This document shows positions 1 to 6,946 of a DNA stretch of 10,156 nucleotides, in pieces. The stretch's first letter is position 1. Every line of letters starts with the position of its first letter. The stretch lies in assembly GCA_937988865.1 (NCBI GenBank), contig CALKHV010000162.1:1-10156 (forward strand). The letters run 5' to 3'. The position numbers and the translations under genes were made by a program. Source of the stretch: an uncultured Propionibacteriaceae bacterium (GTDB taxonomy: Bacteria > Actinomycetota > Actinomycetes > Propionibacteriales > Propionibacteriaceae). Below the pieces are notes generated by a model. That model did no database searches and was not told the DNA's origin. It saw only the letters and a list, made by a program, of their open reading frames with translations.

Positions 1-6
1 CTGCGC

Positions 7-36
7 GAGCAAGGAAACCCGCCCGGGGCTCCGCTC
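7..36. terminator. Possible imperfect hairpin downstream of the DinB-like gene
   Basis: The arms GAGC (7-10) and GCTC (33-36), then GGA (13-15) and TCC (30-32), flank a C-rich/G-rich core that can also pair. This gives a bulged, GC-rich stem just after the stop codon of the minus-strand gene. There is no T-tract, so as an intrinsic terminator it is weak. Its symmetry would let it act on either strand. The first 43 bases hold no other recognisable feature. Confidence 0.25.
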
Positions 37-43
37 AGGGACA

Positions 44-565
44 TCAGTAGCCGATGCTCCAGCCCTCGACGACGCCGCGGGCGTACGCCGCCTGCCCGAC
101 GTGCGCGACGGCATCGTCGATCACACTCACCAGCCGGACGCCACGGGTCACCGGCGGGTCCCACCTGGTGTCGATCACGACGTCCAGATCGGACGCCGAC
201 CAGGTCCCGAGGTGCGAGACCAGGTCGTCCACGGCGGCCCGGAGATAGTCGAGCAGCAGCCCGGGGTCGTCGACGACCAGGCTTGCGACCACTTCGGGGG
301 TGTCGCCGAATCCGATCTCCTTCGGGCCCCGGGGGATCCCCAGCCGCGCTCCCCAGTCGTCACGGCTCCAGACCTGATCGGTTCCGGCCAGGTGGGCGAC
401 CTGCGCGTCCATCTGGCGTGCCGCGTGCCAGATGAGCCACGCGATCGAGCTGCCCCGACCCCCGGGGCTGGCGTGCAGCGTCTCGCGACTGATGCCGCGC
501 AGCGCCCGCTCGGCCGAGTCAATCGGACGTCGGGCTGCGTCGGTCAGAACTTCTGAAGCATCCAT
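44..565 (-). CDS. DinB/DUF664-like four-helix protein
   Basis: This 173-residue protein resembles the actinobacterial DinB-like (DUF664) family, which is related to the mycothiol- or bacillithiol-dependent S-transferases. Members are usually small cytoplasmic four-helix bundles that bind a divalent metal. The visible hallmarks are the WLIWHAARQMDAQVAHLAG segment (residues 43-61) with a candidate metal ligand H47, followed by GTDQVW (61-66), and a C-terminal DDAVAHVGQAAYARG segment (150-164) with H155. In many DinB proteins the last motif is HxxxH; here the first position is Asp151, so the metal site may be incomplete or use an acid. The ATG at 565 is preceded by AGGA, and also by a CAGGAT box six bases upstream. 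The open frame continues far upstream, but it is antisense to the GH4 gene there. The gene is divergent from the GH4 cluster. The substrate is unknown. Confidence 0.85.
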   Translation of the reverse strand: MDASEVLTDAARRPIDSAERALRGISRETLHASPGGRGSSIAWLIWHAARQMDAQVAHLAGTDQVWSRDDWGARLGIPRGPKEIGFGDTPEVVASLVVDDPGLLLDYLRAAVDDLVSHLGTWSASDLDVVIDTRWDPPVTRGVRLVSVIDDAVAHVGQAAYARGVVEGWSIGY

Positions 566-571
566 GCCCCG

Positions 572-577
572 ATCCTG
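572..577 (-). promoter_or_regulatory. Candidate -10 box for the DinB-like gene
   Basis: Read on the minus strand this is CAGGAT, followed by six bases and then the ATG at 565. That spacing would put the transcription start at the start codon. The AGGA inside it could equally be a Shine-Dalgarno sequence, so the two readings compete. I see no clear -35 box. Confidence 0.3.
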
Positions 578-604
578 CCACTCAGCCCGGGGCCGACGCC
601 TGAC

Positions 605-610
605 TAGGGT
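605..610 (+). promoter_or_regulatory. Candidate -10 box TAGGGT for a leaderless GH4 transcript
   Basis: TAGGGT fits the actinobacterial TAnnnT -10 pattern and ends six bases before the GTG start at 617. Transcription would therefore begin at or next to the start codon, giving a leaderless mRNA. The G-rich bases could alternatively serve as a weak ribosome site. No convincing -35 is visible. The whole divergent region to the DinB-like gene is only 51 bases, so the two promoters must overlap. Confidence 0.5.
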
Positions 611-616
611 GGAACC

Positions 617-1966
617 GTGATCCTCACCATTCTCGGCGGCGGCGGTTTCCGCGTCCCCCTCGTGCACGCCGCGCTCCTCGCCGACCGCGAACCCGGACGC
701 GTCACCGAACTGCGCCTCTTCGACGACGACCCCGTCCGGCTCCGAGCGATCGCGGCGGTGTGTGCAGAGCAGGCGTCCGGGGGCGCGGATGCCCCCCGAC
801 TCAGCGTCCACACCGACCTCGCGGACGCCGTCCGCGGCACCGACTTCGTCTTCTCCGCCATCCGCGTCGGTGGCCTCGCCGGACGCGCCTGCGACGAGAC
901 CATTCCCCTGCGCCACGACCTGATCGGCCAGGAGACGGTCGGCGCCGGCGGCATCGCCTACGCCCTGCGGACGCTGCCCGTGGTCACCCGCATCGCGCGC
1001 GAGATCCGCATCCTCGCCCCGGACGCCTGGGTCATCAACTTCACGAACCCCGCGGGCGTCGTCACCGAGGCACTCGTCGCCGAACTCGGCGAACGAGTCG
1101 TCGGCATCTGCGACTCCCCCGTCGGCCTCGGCCGCAGGGCGCTCAAGGCGGTCGGCGTCGCGGCCACACGCGGCGACGCCACGGGCATCGACTACGTCGG
1201 CCTCAACCACCTCGGCTGGGTGCGTCACCTCTGGGTCGACGGCGTCGACCGCCTTCCCGAATTGATGGCCGACCGGCCCCGCCTCGAGAGCTTCGAAGAG
1301 GGACGCCTCTTCGGCGCCGACTGGCTGCAGGCGCTGGGCGCGCTGCCCAACGAGTACCTCCACCACTACTACTTCACCCGCGAGGCGCTGGCCGCCGACA
1401 AGGGGGCGGACGCGTCCCGGGCCCAGGTCATCACCGCCCAGCAGGCCGGTTTCTACGGCGTCGCCGAGCCTGCGTCCCCCGGCGCCCTCGGACGCTGGGA
1501 CGACGTCAGACTGGCTCGCGAGCGCACCTACATGGCCACCAATCGTGAGGCGTCCGGCAGCTTCGAACGCGACGCCGAAGACCTCGAGACCGGCGGCTAC
1601 GACCGGGTCGCGCTCGCGATCATGCACGCGATCGCCCACGACCGTCCGGCACGGCTCATCCTCAACGTCCCCAACGCCGGACGCCTGCACGAGCTCGACG
1701 ACGCCGCTGTCATCGAAGCTCCCTGTGACGTGGACGCGTCCGGGATCCACCCGCTCGCGATCGACCCGCTCCCCCGCTACGCGTCCGGGCTCGTCACGAC
1801 GGTCAAGGAGGTCGAGCGGCTGACGCTGGCCGCCGCAACGTCCGGGAGCCGCCGTGACGCCTGGCTGGCGATGGCCCACCACCCGCTCGTCGACTCGGTG
1901 CGTGTCGCGAGGACCGTCCTCGACGAGTTGATCAGCGCCGAACCCGGGCTGTCGTACCTCCGCTGA
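617..1966 (+). CDS. GH4 NAD-dependent 6-phospho-glycosidase-like enzyme
   Basis: This is a 449-residue glycoside hydrolase family 4 protein, full length for the family. GH4 enzymes cleave (usually phosphorylated) glycosides in the cytoplasm by an NAD- and metal-dependent oxidation-elimination mechanism. Visible features are an N-terminal Rossmann start ILGGGGFRVPLV (5-16), VGQETVGAGG-like core residues (104-112), NFTNPAG (141-147), the metal ligand Cys165 within CDSP (165-168), the second ligand His198 within GLNHLGW (195-201), and a catalytic-loop Tyr candidate in PNEYLHHYYF (244-253). The subgroup motif matters: 6-phospho-beta-glucosidases usually carry CN-type motifs and 6-phospho-alpha-glucosidases CDMP, so CDSP leaves the anomer specificity open. 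Actinobacterial annotations generally call this type 6-phospho-beta-glucosidase. The GTG start sits six bases after a TAGGGT box. It is the first gene of a cluster with an unknown protein and a GH13 enzyme. Confidence 0.9.
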   Translation: MILTILGGGGFRVPLVHAALLADREPGRVTELRLFDDDPVRLRAIAAVCAEQASGGADAPRLSVHTDLADAVRGTDFVFSAIRVGGLAGRACDETIPLRHDLIGQETVGAGGIAYALRTLPVVTRIAREIRILAPDAWVINFTNPAGVVTEALVAELGERVVGICDSPVGLGRRALKAVGVAATRGDATGIDYVGLNHLGWVRHLWVDGVDRLPELMADRPRLESFEEGRLFGADWLQALGALPNEYLHHYYFTREALAADKGADASRAQVITAQQAGFYGVAEPASPGALGRWDDVRLARERTYMATNREASGSFERDAEDLETGGYDRVALAIMHAIAHDRPARLILNVPNAGRLHELDDAAVIEAPCDVDASGIHPLAIDPLPRYASGLVTTVKEVERLTLAAATSGSRRDAWLAMAHHPLVDSVRVARTVLDELISAEPGLSYLR

Positions 1967-1969
1967 ACG

Positions 1970-1975
1970 CATACT
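1970..1975 (+). promoter_or_regulatory. Candidate -10 box CATACT before the unknown gene
   Basis: CATACT keeps four of six TATAAT positions and ends exactly six bases before the ATG at 1982. No Shine-Dalgarno sequence is visible there. This suggests a leaderless internal transcript starting just after the GH4 stop codon. The six spacer bases are themselves GGACGC, the word enriched throughout the window. Confidence 0.35.
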
Positions 1976-1981
1976 GGACGC

Positions 1982-2680
1982 ATGGACCCCACGTGGAATC
2001 CCGACGTCTCGGTGGCTGACTGGATCGCGCCGCGACTCCTCGACTGGATGGGGTTCGAGGACGGCGTCCGCGTGTGCTCTCAGGTGCCGACCGGCTATGA
2101 CGCCTACCTGAGGCTCCTCCATCCGATCGGCTCGGGCACGTGGCGGGAGGCCTGCGTCCACTTGGGGAAGGTCTTCCATCCCCTGGTCCAATGGACGCAC
2201 GTGGCCGCCGGACGCCCCGGACGCAGCTGCCCGCCCGCCGACCAGGCTCCCCACTACGAAACCGACGACCCGGCGGACGGATCGCTCGACTCGCTGAAGC
2301 TGGCCATCCTGGTTGACGTGCTGCGGTCTGCGGCGCCCGCCTCGGCTGACGTCGTGAACTACGGGCTCTGGAACGGTTTCGGCGCCTCCCAGAGCGGCCC
2401 CACCCTCGCCCTCCCCGGCCGTGATTACCACCTCTTCACCGGACCTCTCACCGTGATCGACCGGTGGGCGGGCATCGAGTTCCCGCAGTCCCCCAATCTC
2501 ATGTGGCCAGACGACCGCTCCTGGTTCCTGGCCACAGAGATCGACTGGGACTTCACTCTCGTTGGCGGCAGCGAGTTCCTGATCGCCACGATCGAAGCCG
2601 AGCAGGGACTGGAGACGGTCCGCGTCCAACCCGAGGACGACCTGTGTTTCGCGGGCGACACGATCAACGCACCGGCCTAG
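1982..2680 (+). CDS. Conserved actinobacterial protein of unknown function
   Basis: This 232-residue soluble protein has no signal peptide or membrane segment. I recognise its general pattern from uncharacterised actinobacterial proteins but cannot name a domain. Its most family-like segments are PTGYDAYLRLLHP (36-48), LPGRDYHLFTGPL (144-156), PNLMWPDDRSWFLATEID (171-188) and FTLVGGS (191-197). It is rich in Trp and aromatic residues, with Asp and Glu clustered near the C-terminus. The Trp/Asp-rich second half suggests a binding pocket, but no catalytic motif is evident. The ATG at 1982 is 15 bases after the GH4 stop and has no ribosome site, which fits leaderless or coupled translation. The position between two glycosidases may be incidental. 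The gene carries the same GGACGC words as its neighbours, so it does not look recently transferred. Confidence 0.8.
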   Translation: MDPTWNPDVSVADWIAPRLLDWMGFEDGVRVCSQVPTGYDAYLRLLHPIGSGTWREACVHLGKVFHPLVQWTHVAAGRPGRSCPPADQAPHYETDDPADGSLDSLKLAILVDVLRSAAPASADVVNYGLWNGFGASQSGPTLALPGRDYHLFTGPLTVIDRWAGIEFPQSPNLMWPDDRSWFLATEIDWDFTLVGGSEFLIATIEAEQGLETVRVQPEDDLCFAGDTINAPA

Positions 2681-2683
2681 GGT
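2678..2683 (+). promoter_or_regulatory. Candidate -10 box TAGGGT before the GH13 gene
   Basis: TAGGGT overlaps the stop codon of the preceding gene and repeats the box found before the GH4 gene. A start about seven bases downstream, near 2690, would give a leader of about 30 bases carrying the ribosome site of the amylase gene. It may therefore supply a separate transcript for the third gene of the cluster. Confidence 0.35.
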
Positions 2684-2709
2684 GAGTGTGTCCACGCGAG
2701 TTGAAGGAT

Positions 2710-2715
2710 GAGGGA
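2710..2715 (+). promoter_or_regulatory. Ribosome binding site that sets the GH13 start
   Basis: GAGGGA lies six bases before the ATG at 2722 (its GAGG core is eight bases away). This favours that ATG over the upstream in-frame GTG at 2686, which would add a 12-residue extension with no family resemblance. Confidence 0.65.
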
Positions 2716-2721
2716 AGTCAC

Positions 2722-3969
2722 ATGACCTGGATCGACCACAGCATCTGGTGGCAGGTGTACCCGCTGGGCTTCACGGGGGCCGCCGTTCGTCCCTCCGGCG
2801 AGGCCGAACGCACCCTCACCCACCGCCTCGGGCATCTGACGAGCTGGCTCGACCACCCCATCGAACTGGGCTGCAACGGGCTGCTCCTCGGACCGATCTT
2901 CGCGTCCGAGACCCACGGTTACGACACGACCGACTTCTACGCCATCGACCCGCGCCTCGGCGACGATGCCGACATCGACAACCTCATCGCCACCGCCCAC
3001 GAGAAGGGGCTCTCGGTCGTCTTCGACGGCGTCTTCAACCACGTCGGCGTCACCCACCCCCTGTACCTGAAGGCCCTCGAGGGCGGGCCCGAGTCCCCCG
3101 AGGCTCGCCTCTTCCGACTGGAGTGGACTCCCGAGGGTGCGCGTCCCGCCAATTTCGAGGGCCACGGCAGCCTCGTCACGTTGAACCACGACGCACCCGA
3201 GATCGTCGACCTGATCGCGGACGTCATGCTCCACTGGCTCCGCCGGGGTATCCAGGGCTGGCGTCTCGACGCCGCCTACGCCGTGCCGACCGGGTTCTGG
3301 CAACAGGTACTGCCCCGCGTCCGGGCCGAATTCCCGGACGCCTGGTTCGTCGGCGAGGTCATCCACGGCGACTACCCGACCATCGTGCGTGAGTCGAGCC
3401 TCGACTCGATCACCGAGTACAGGCTCTGGAAGGCGACCTGGAGTGCGCTCAAGGACGCCAACTTCTTCGAACTCGACTGGTCGCTGCAGGGCCACAACGA
3501 ACTCATGGACGCCTTCACGCCCATGACCTTCATCGGCAACCACGATGTGAACCGCATCGCCACTGTCGTCGGACGCGAAGCAGCCATGCTCGCCGCGGTC
3601 ATCCTCTTCACCGTCGGCGGCATTCCCTGCGTCTACTACGGCGACGAGTACGGCTACACCGGCACCAAGCGCGAGGACTGGGGTGGGGACGACGAGGTGC
3701 GTCCGATGTTCCCCACGTCGAAGACCGACATCTCGCCGCTCGGCGCTCCGGTGCTCCGCGCGTACACCGAACTGATCGGCCTGCGGCGTCGCCATCCCTG
3801 GCTGACCCACGCGAGGACCACGGCGGTCACGCTCACGAACACCCACTACGTCTACGACGCCACAGGTCCGGACGGGGAACGCCTGCGGGTCGACCTCGGT
3901 CTCGAGGGTCGTCCGCAGGCGTCCGTCAGTGATGCGTCAGGTGCCGTGGTCTGGCGCCTGACGGTCTAG
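2722..3969 (+). CDS. GH13 alpha-amylase-family glycoside hydrolase
   Basis: This 415-residue cytoplasmic enzyme acts on alpha-glucosidic linkages; it has no signal peptide. It begins with the typical WWQVYPLGFTGA (9-20). All four GH13 regions are present: region I DGVFNH (102-107), region II GWRLDAAY with nucleophile Asp183, region III VGEVIHG with acid/base Glu212, and region IV IGNHD with transition-state Asp275. A region V-like TLNHDAPE lies at 153-160. The (beta/alpha)8 barrel is nearly the whole protein, with only a short C-terminal beta domain after about residue 345, so it is at the small end of the family. The catalytic set is complete, so activity is expected. Whether it is an alpha-amylase, neopullulanase/cyclomaltodextrinase-like enzyme or alpha-glucosidase cannot be told. 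It is the last gene of the GH4 cluster, and its stop codon directly abuts that of the convergent pntB. Confidence 0.92.
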   Translation: MTWIDHSIWWQVYPLGFTGAAVRPSGEAERTLTHRLGHLTSWLDHPIELGCNGLLLGPIFASETHGYDTTDFYAIDPRLGDDADIDNLIATAHEKGLSVVFDGVFNHVGVTHPLYLKALEGGPESPEARLFRLEWTPEGARPANFEGHGSLVTLNHDAPEIVDLIADVMLHWLRRGIQGWRLDAAYAVPTGFWQQVLPRVRAEFPDAWFVGEVIHGDYPTIVRESSLDSITEYRLWKATWSALKDANFFELDWSLQGHNELMDAFTPMTFIGNHDVNRIATVVGREAAMLAAVILFTVGGIPCVYYGDEYGYTGTKREDWGGDDEVRPMFPTSKTDISPLGAPVLRAYTELIGLRRRHPWLTHARTTAVTLTNTHYVYDATGPDGERLRVDLGLEGRPQASVSDASGAVVWRLTV

Positions 3970-5388
3970 TCAGGCCCTGAGGGCCGGCGTCTCGGCGGAC
4001 GCCGGGAGCTCTGCCAGGATCGCCTTCACGCTGACGTCTGCGTCCCCGAAGCACATGGCCGTGTTCTCGCGGAAGAACAGCGGATTCTCGACCCCCGCGT
4101 AACCCGGACGCATGGAGCGCTTGAACACGATGACCTTCGCCGCGTCCCAGACGTGCAGCACCGGCATGCCCGAGATCGGCGTGCCCGGCTCCATGGCTGC
4201 GGGGTTCACGGTGTCGTTGGCGCCGATCACCAGGACGATGTCGGTCTTCGCGAAGTCGTCGTTGATCTCGTCCATCTCGAGCACGATGTCGTACGGCACC
4301 CGCGCCTCGGCGAGGAGCACGTTCATGTGCCCGGGGAGGCGTCCGGCGACGGGGTGGATCGCGAACCGCACGGTGGCCCCGCGCGCCTCGAGCTGACGGG
4401 TGAGTTCGGCGACGGGGTACTGCGCCTGAGCGACAGCCATGCCGTATCCGGGGGCGATGATGACGCTGCGTGCTTCCGCAAGGGCCTCGGCCACCAGGTC
4501 GTAGGAGTACTCGATGAACTCGCCCTGCTCGGTCGGGCCGGCGACGTGGGCGACCTCGCCGAAGCCACCGAGGATGACCGAGATGAACGACCGGTTCATC
4601 GCGCGGCACATGATGAAGCTGAGGATCGCGCCGGACGCACCGACGAGCGCGCCGGTCACGATGAGCACGGTCATGTTCAGCATGAAGCCCGAGAAGGCCG
4701 CGGCCCACCCGGAGTACGAGTTCAGCATCGAGATCACGACGGGCATGTCGGCACCACCGATGGCGGCGACGAGGTGCAGACCGAGTGCGAACGAGATCAC
4801 GGTGGCGATCAGCAGTGGGATGATGCTGTTCGACTGCACGAACCAGATGCCCAGCCCGACCATGGCCACGAGCGCCCCGAGGTTGAGCCAGTTGCGTCCG
4901 GGCAGGGTGAGGGGCTTGGACGCGAACTTGCCGTTCAGCTTGCCCCAGGCGACGATCGAGCCGGTGAAGGTCACGGCGCCGATGAAGATGCCGAGGAAGA
5001 CCTCGACGAGGTGGAAGGTGTTGGCGTCCGGCGCCTCGAAGAAGGAGTTGTAGCCCACCAGCACGGCCGCCATGCCCACGAAGCTGTGCAGCAGGGCGAT
5101 CAGTTCGGGCATGCCCGTCATCTCGACCTTGCGGGCCTTCCAGATGCCGATCGTCGCGCCGATGGCCACGGCGACGAGCAGCAACACGGCCGCGAGCTTG
5201 TCGGGTTGCTGGTCACGGATGTCGGTGAAGGCGAGGGCGAAGTTGGTGGCCAGCAGGGCCAACGCCATGCCGAGCATGCCGAACGCGTTTCCGCGCTTGG
5301 AGGTCTCGAACCTGCTCAGGCCCGCGAGGGCGAAGATGAAGAGCAGGCCCGCGACGATGTACGTCGAGTCGATGAAGTTCTGCAGCAT
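3970..5388 (-). CDS. pntB: NAD(P) transhydrogenase subunit beta
   Basis: This 472-residue integral membrane protein is the beta subunit of proton-translocating transhydrogenase, which uses the proton gradient to reduce NADP with NADH. The first ~265 residues form the multi-helix membrane domain II. Conserved polar residues of the proton path are present: His101 in ELIALLHSFVGMAAVL, Ser144 in TFTGSIVAWGKL and Asn223 in SMLNSYSGWAAA (counterparts of E. coli His91, Ser139 and Asn222). Domain III follows and binds NADP(H): GYGMAVAQAQ (314-323), HPVAGRLPGHMNVLLAEA (345-362), GANDTVNPAA (389-398) and KRSMRPGYAGVENPLF (423-438). Length and motifs are those of a complete E. coli-type PntB. The ATG lies six bases after the pntA stop, with AGGAAGG (5400-5406) inside the end of pntA. 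The pair is therefore one operon. Confidence 0.97.
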   Translation of the reverse strand: MLQNFIDSTYIVAGLLFIFALAGLSRFETSKRGNAFGMLGMALALLATNFALAFTDIRDQQPDKLAAVLLLVAVAIGATIGIWKARKVEMTGMPELIALLHSFVGMAAVLVGYNSFFEAPDANTFHLVEVFLGIFIGAVTFTGSIVAWGKLNGKFASKPLTLPGRNWLNLGALVAMVGLGIWFVQSNSIIPLLIATVISFALGLHLVAAIGGADMPVVISMLNSYSGWAAAFSGFMLNMTVLIVTGALVGASGAILSFIMCRAMNRSFISVILGGFGEVAHVAGPTEQGEFIEYSYDLVAEALAEARSVIIAPGYGMAVAQAQYPVAELTRQLEARGATVRFAIHPVAGRLPGHMNVLLAEARVPYDIVLEMDEINDDFAKTDIVLVIGANDTVNPAAMEPGTPISGMPVLHVWDAAKVIVFKRSMRPGYAGVENPLFFRENTAMCFGDADVSVKAILAELPASAETPALRA

Positions 5389-5394
5389 CGTGGA

Positions 5395-6933
5395 TCACGC
5401 CTTCCTGAACATCGCAAGCATGCGCTGGGTGACGGTGAACCCGCCGAACACGTTGACGCTGGCGATGAGCACCGCGATGAAGGCGATGGACTTGACCAGG
5501 AGCGAGTCGGACGCGAGTTGCGTCATGGCGCCGACGACGATGATGCCGCTGACGGCGTTGGTGACGCTCATCAGGGGTGTGTGAAGGGCGTGCGTGACGT
5601 TCCAGACCACGTAGTAGCCCACGACGACCGCGAGGGCGAAGATGCCGAACAGTTGCACGAACGAGCGGGGGGCGATGGTGAGCAGTCCGATCAGGACGAC
5701 GGAGCCCGTCGCGACCATCGCGAAGCTGTGCCACCACGGACGCGCGACCTTGACGGGCACCGGCGCTGCGACGGCCACTGCGGCAGCCTGGGCCGCGGGG
5801 GCGGCCGACACCTGGATCGGCGGTGGCGGGAAGGTGACCTCGCCGTCGCGGACCGTGGTCATCGTCCGGACGACCTCGTCGTCGAAGTCGATGACGAGGT
5901 TGCCGTCCTTGGCGGGGGTCATGAGCTTGAGGGCGTTGACGAGGTTGGTGCCGTACAGCTGGGACGACTGGCCCGGCAGGCGGCTGGGCAGATCGGTGAA
6001 ACCGATGATCGTCACGCCGTTCTCGGTCGTGTACTTCTCACCCGGACGCGTCAGCTCGCAGTTGCCACCACCAGCGGCGGCGAGGTCGACGATCACGGAA
6101 CCGGGACGCATCGACGCGACCATGTCGGTGGTGATCAGTCGGGGGGACGGACGTCCCGGGATGGCAGCGGTCGTGATGATGATGTCGACGTCGCGGGCCT
6201 GCTCGGCGTAGAGCTCGGCAGCGCGTTCGGCGTAGTCGGCGGACGCTTCCTTCGCGTAGCCGTCAGTGGAGACGCCCTGGCTGGCACCCTTCACGTGCAT
6301 GAACGTGGCGCCCATCGACTCGACCTGCTCGGCCGTCTCGGGACGCACATCGGTTGCCCGCACGATCGCGCCCATCGCGCCGGCGGCGCCGATGGCGGCG
6401 AGGCCGGCCACACCGGTCCCGGCCACGAGGACCTTCGCGGGCGGCACCTTTCCTGCGGCGGTGACCTGGCCGGTGAAGAAGCGTCCGAAGGAACCTGCGG
6501 CCTCGACGACCGCGCGGTAGCCCGAGATGTTGGCCATCGAGCTCAACGCGTCCAGTGCCTGGGCGCGGCTGGTGCGCGGCACCATGTCCATGCTCATCGC
6601 GGTGACGCCCTGGGCGGCCAGCCTGTCGGTGAGCTCGGGCTTCTGCCGCGGCGCCAGGAAGGCGATCAGCACAGCACCCGGACGCATCAGCGCGATCTGG
6701 GCGTCCGAGGGGTCGTTGACGGCGAGGACGATGTCGCTCGCCCACACCTCGGAGGCGTCCCCGAGGGTGGCCCCGGCGTCCACGAAGGCGTGGTCGGGGG
6801 CACTGGACCTGTCACCCGCGCCGTGTTCGACCACGACGTCGTAGCCGAGTTCGCGCAATTGGGCGACGGTCCGGGGCGTCGCCGACACCCGGTTCTCGCC
6901 AGGCAGCGCCTCTTGTGGCACACCAATTTTCAT
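5395..6933 (-). CDS. pntA: NAD(P) transhydrogenase subunit alpha (fused form)
   Basis: This 512-residue subunit carries the NAD(H)-binding domain I and the first membrane helices of proton-translocating transhydrogenase. Domain I starts at MKIGVPQE and contains RTSRAQALDALSSMANISGY (120-139), the dinucleotide fold AGTGVAGLAAIGAAGAMGA (171-189) and the mobile-loop DGYAKE (224-229) ahead of DVDIIITTAAIPGRPSP (248-264). An Ala/Pro/Val-rich linker (about 370-398) joins it to four C-terminal helices (about 403-505) with YVVWNVTHALHTPLMSVTNA (441-460) and FGGFTVTQRML (496-506). This is the fused single-chain E. coli arrangement, not the split PntAA/PntAB seen in many bacteria. The ATG at 6933 is chosen from the family N-terminus; further upstream the frame is antisense to other sequence. 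No ribosome site is visible, and a TACATT box lies seven bases upstream. Confidence 0.97.
   Translation of the reverse strand: MKIGVPQEALPGENRVSATPRTVAQLRELGYDVVVEHGAGDRSSAPDHAFVDAGATLGDASEVWASDIVLAVNDPSDAQIALMRPGAVLIAFLAPRQKPELTDRLAAQGVTAMSMDMVPRTSRAQALDALSSMANISGYRAVVEAAGSFGRFFTGQVTAAGKVPPAKVLVAGTGVAGLAAIGAAGAMGAIVRATDVRPETAEQVESMGATFMHVKGASQGVSTDGYAKEASADYAERAAELYAEQARDVDIIITTAAIPGRPSPRLITTDMVASMRPGSVIVDLAAAGGGNCELTRPGEKYTTENGVTIIGFTDLPSRLPGQSSQLYGTNLVNALKLMTPAKDGNLVIDFDDEVVRTMTTVRDGEVTFPPPPIQVSAAPAAQAAAVAVAAPVPVKVARPWWHSFAMVATGSVVLIGLLTIAPRSFVQLFGIFALAVVVGYYVVWNVTHALHTPLMSVTNAVSGIIVVGAMTQLASDSLLVKSIAFIAVLIASVNVFGGFTVTQRMLAMFRKA
5400..5406 (-). promoter_or_regulatory. Ribosome binding site of pntB
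   Basis: On the minus strand this reads AGGAAGG, eleven bases before the pntB ATG at 5388. It lies inside the last codons of pntA, so ribosomes finishing pntA would expose it. This fits coupled synthesis of the two subunits. Confidence 0.6.
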
Positions 6934-6940
6934 GGTCGTC

Positions 6941-6946
6941 AATGTA
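6941..6946 (-). promoter_or_regulatory. Candidate -10 box TACATT for leaderless pntAB
   Basis: On the minus strand TACATT fits TAnnnT and is followed by seven bases and the pntA ATG. That geometry predicts a transcript starting at the start codon and explains the missing ribosome site. The bases just upstream (6947-6954) form the palindrome CCCCGGGG within a larger imperfect inverted repeat. No good -35 is visible. Confidence 0.45.

Noticed and set aside
44..2695. Very long minus-strand open frame of 883 codons covering the GH4 and unknown genes
   Set aside because: Only its last 173 codons (the DinB-like gene) have family resemblance. The rest is Arg/Gly/Asp/Val-rich antisense of two convincing plus-strand genes, as expected at high GC.
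2686..2721. Alternative GTG start adding 12 residues to the GH13 enzyme
   Set aside because: It has no ribosome site at proper spacing and no family resemblance. The ATG at 2722 has GAGGGA upstream and begins right before the conserved WWQVYPLGF.
2677..3846. 389-codon minus-strand open frame opposite the GH13 gene
   Set aside because: The composition is typical of an antisense shadow, and the plus strand carries all GH13 catalytic motifs.
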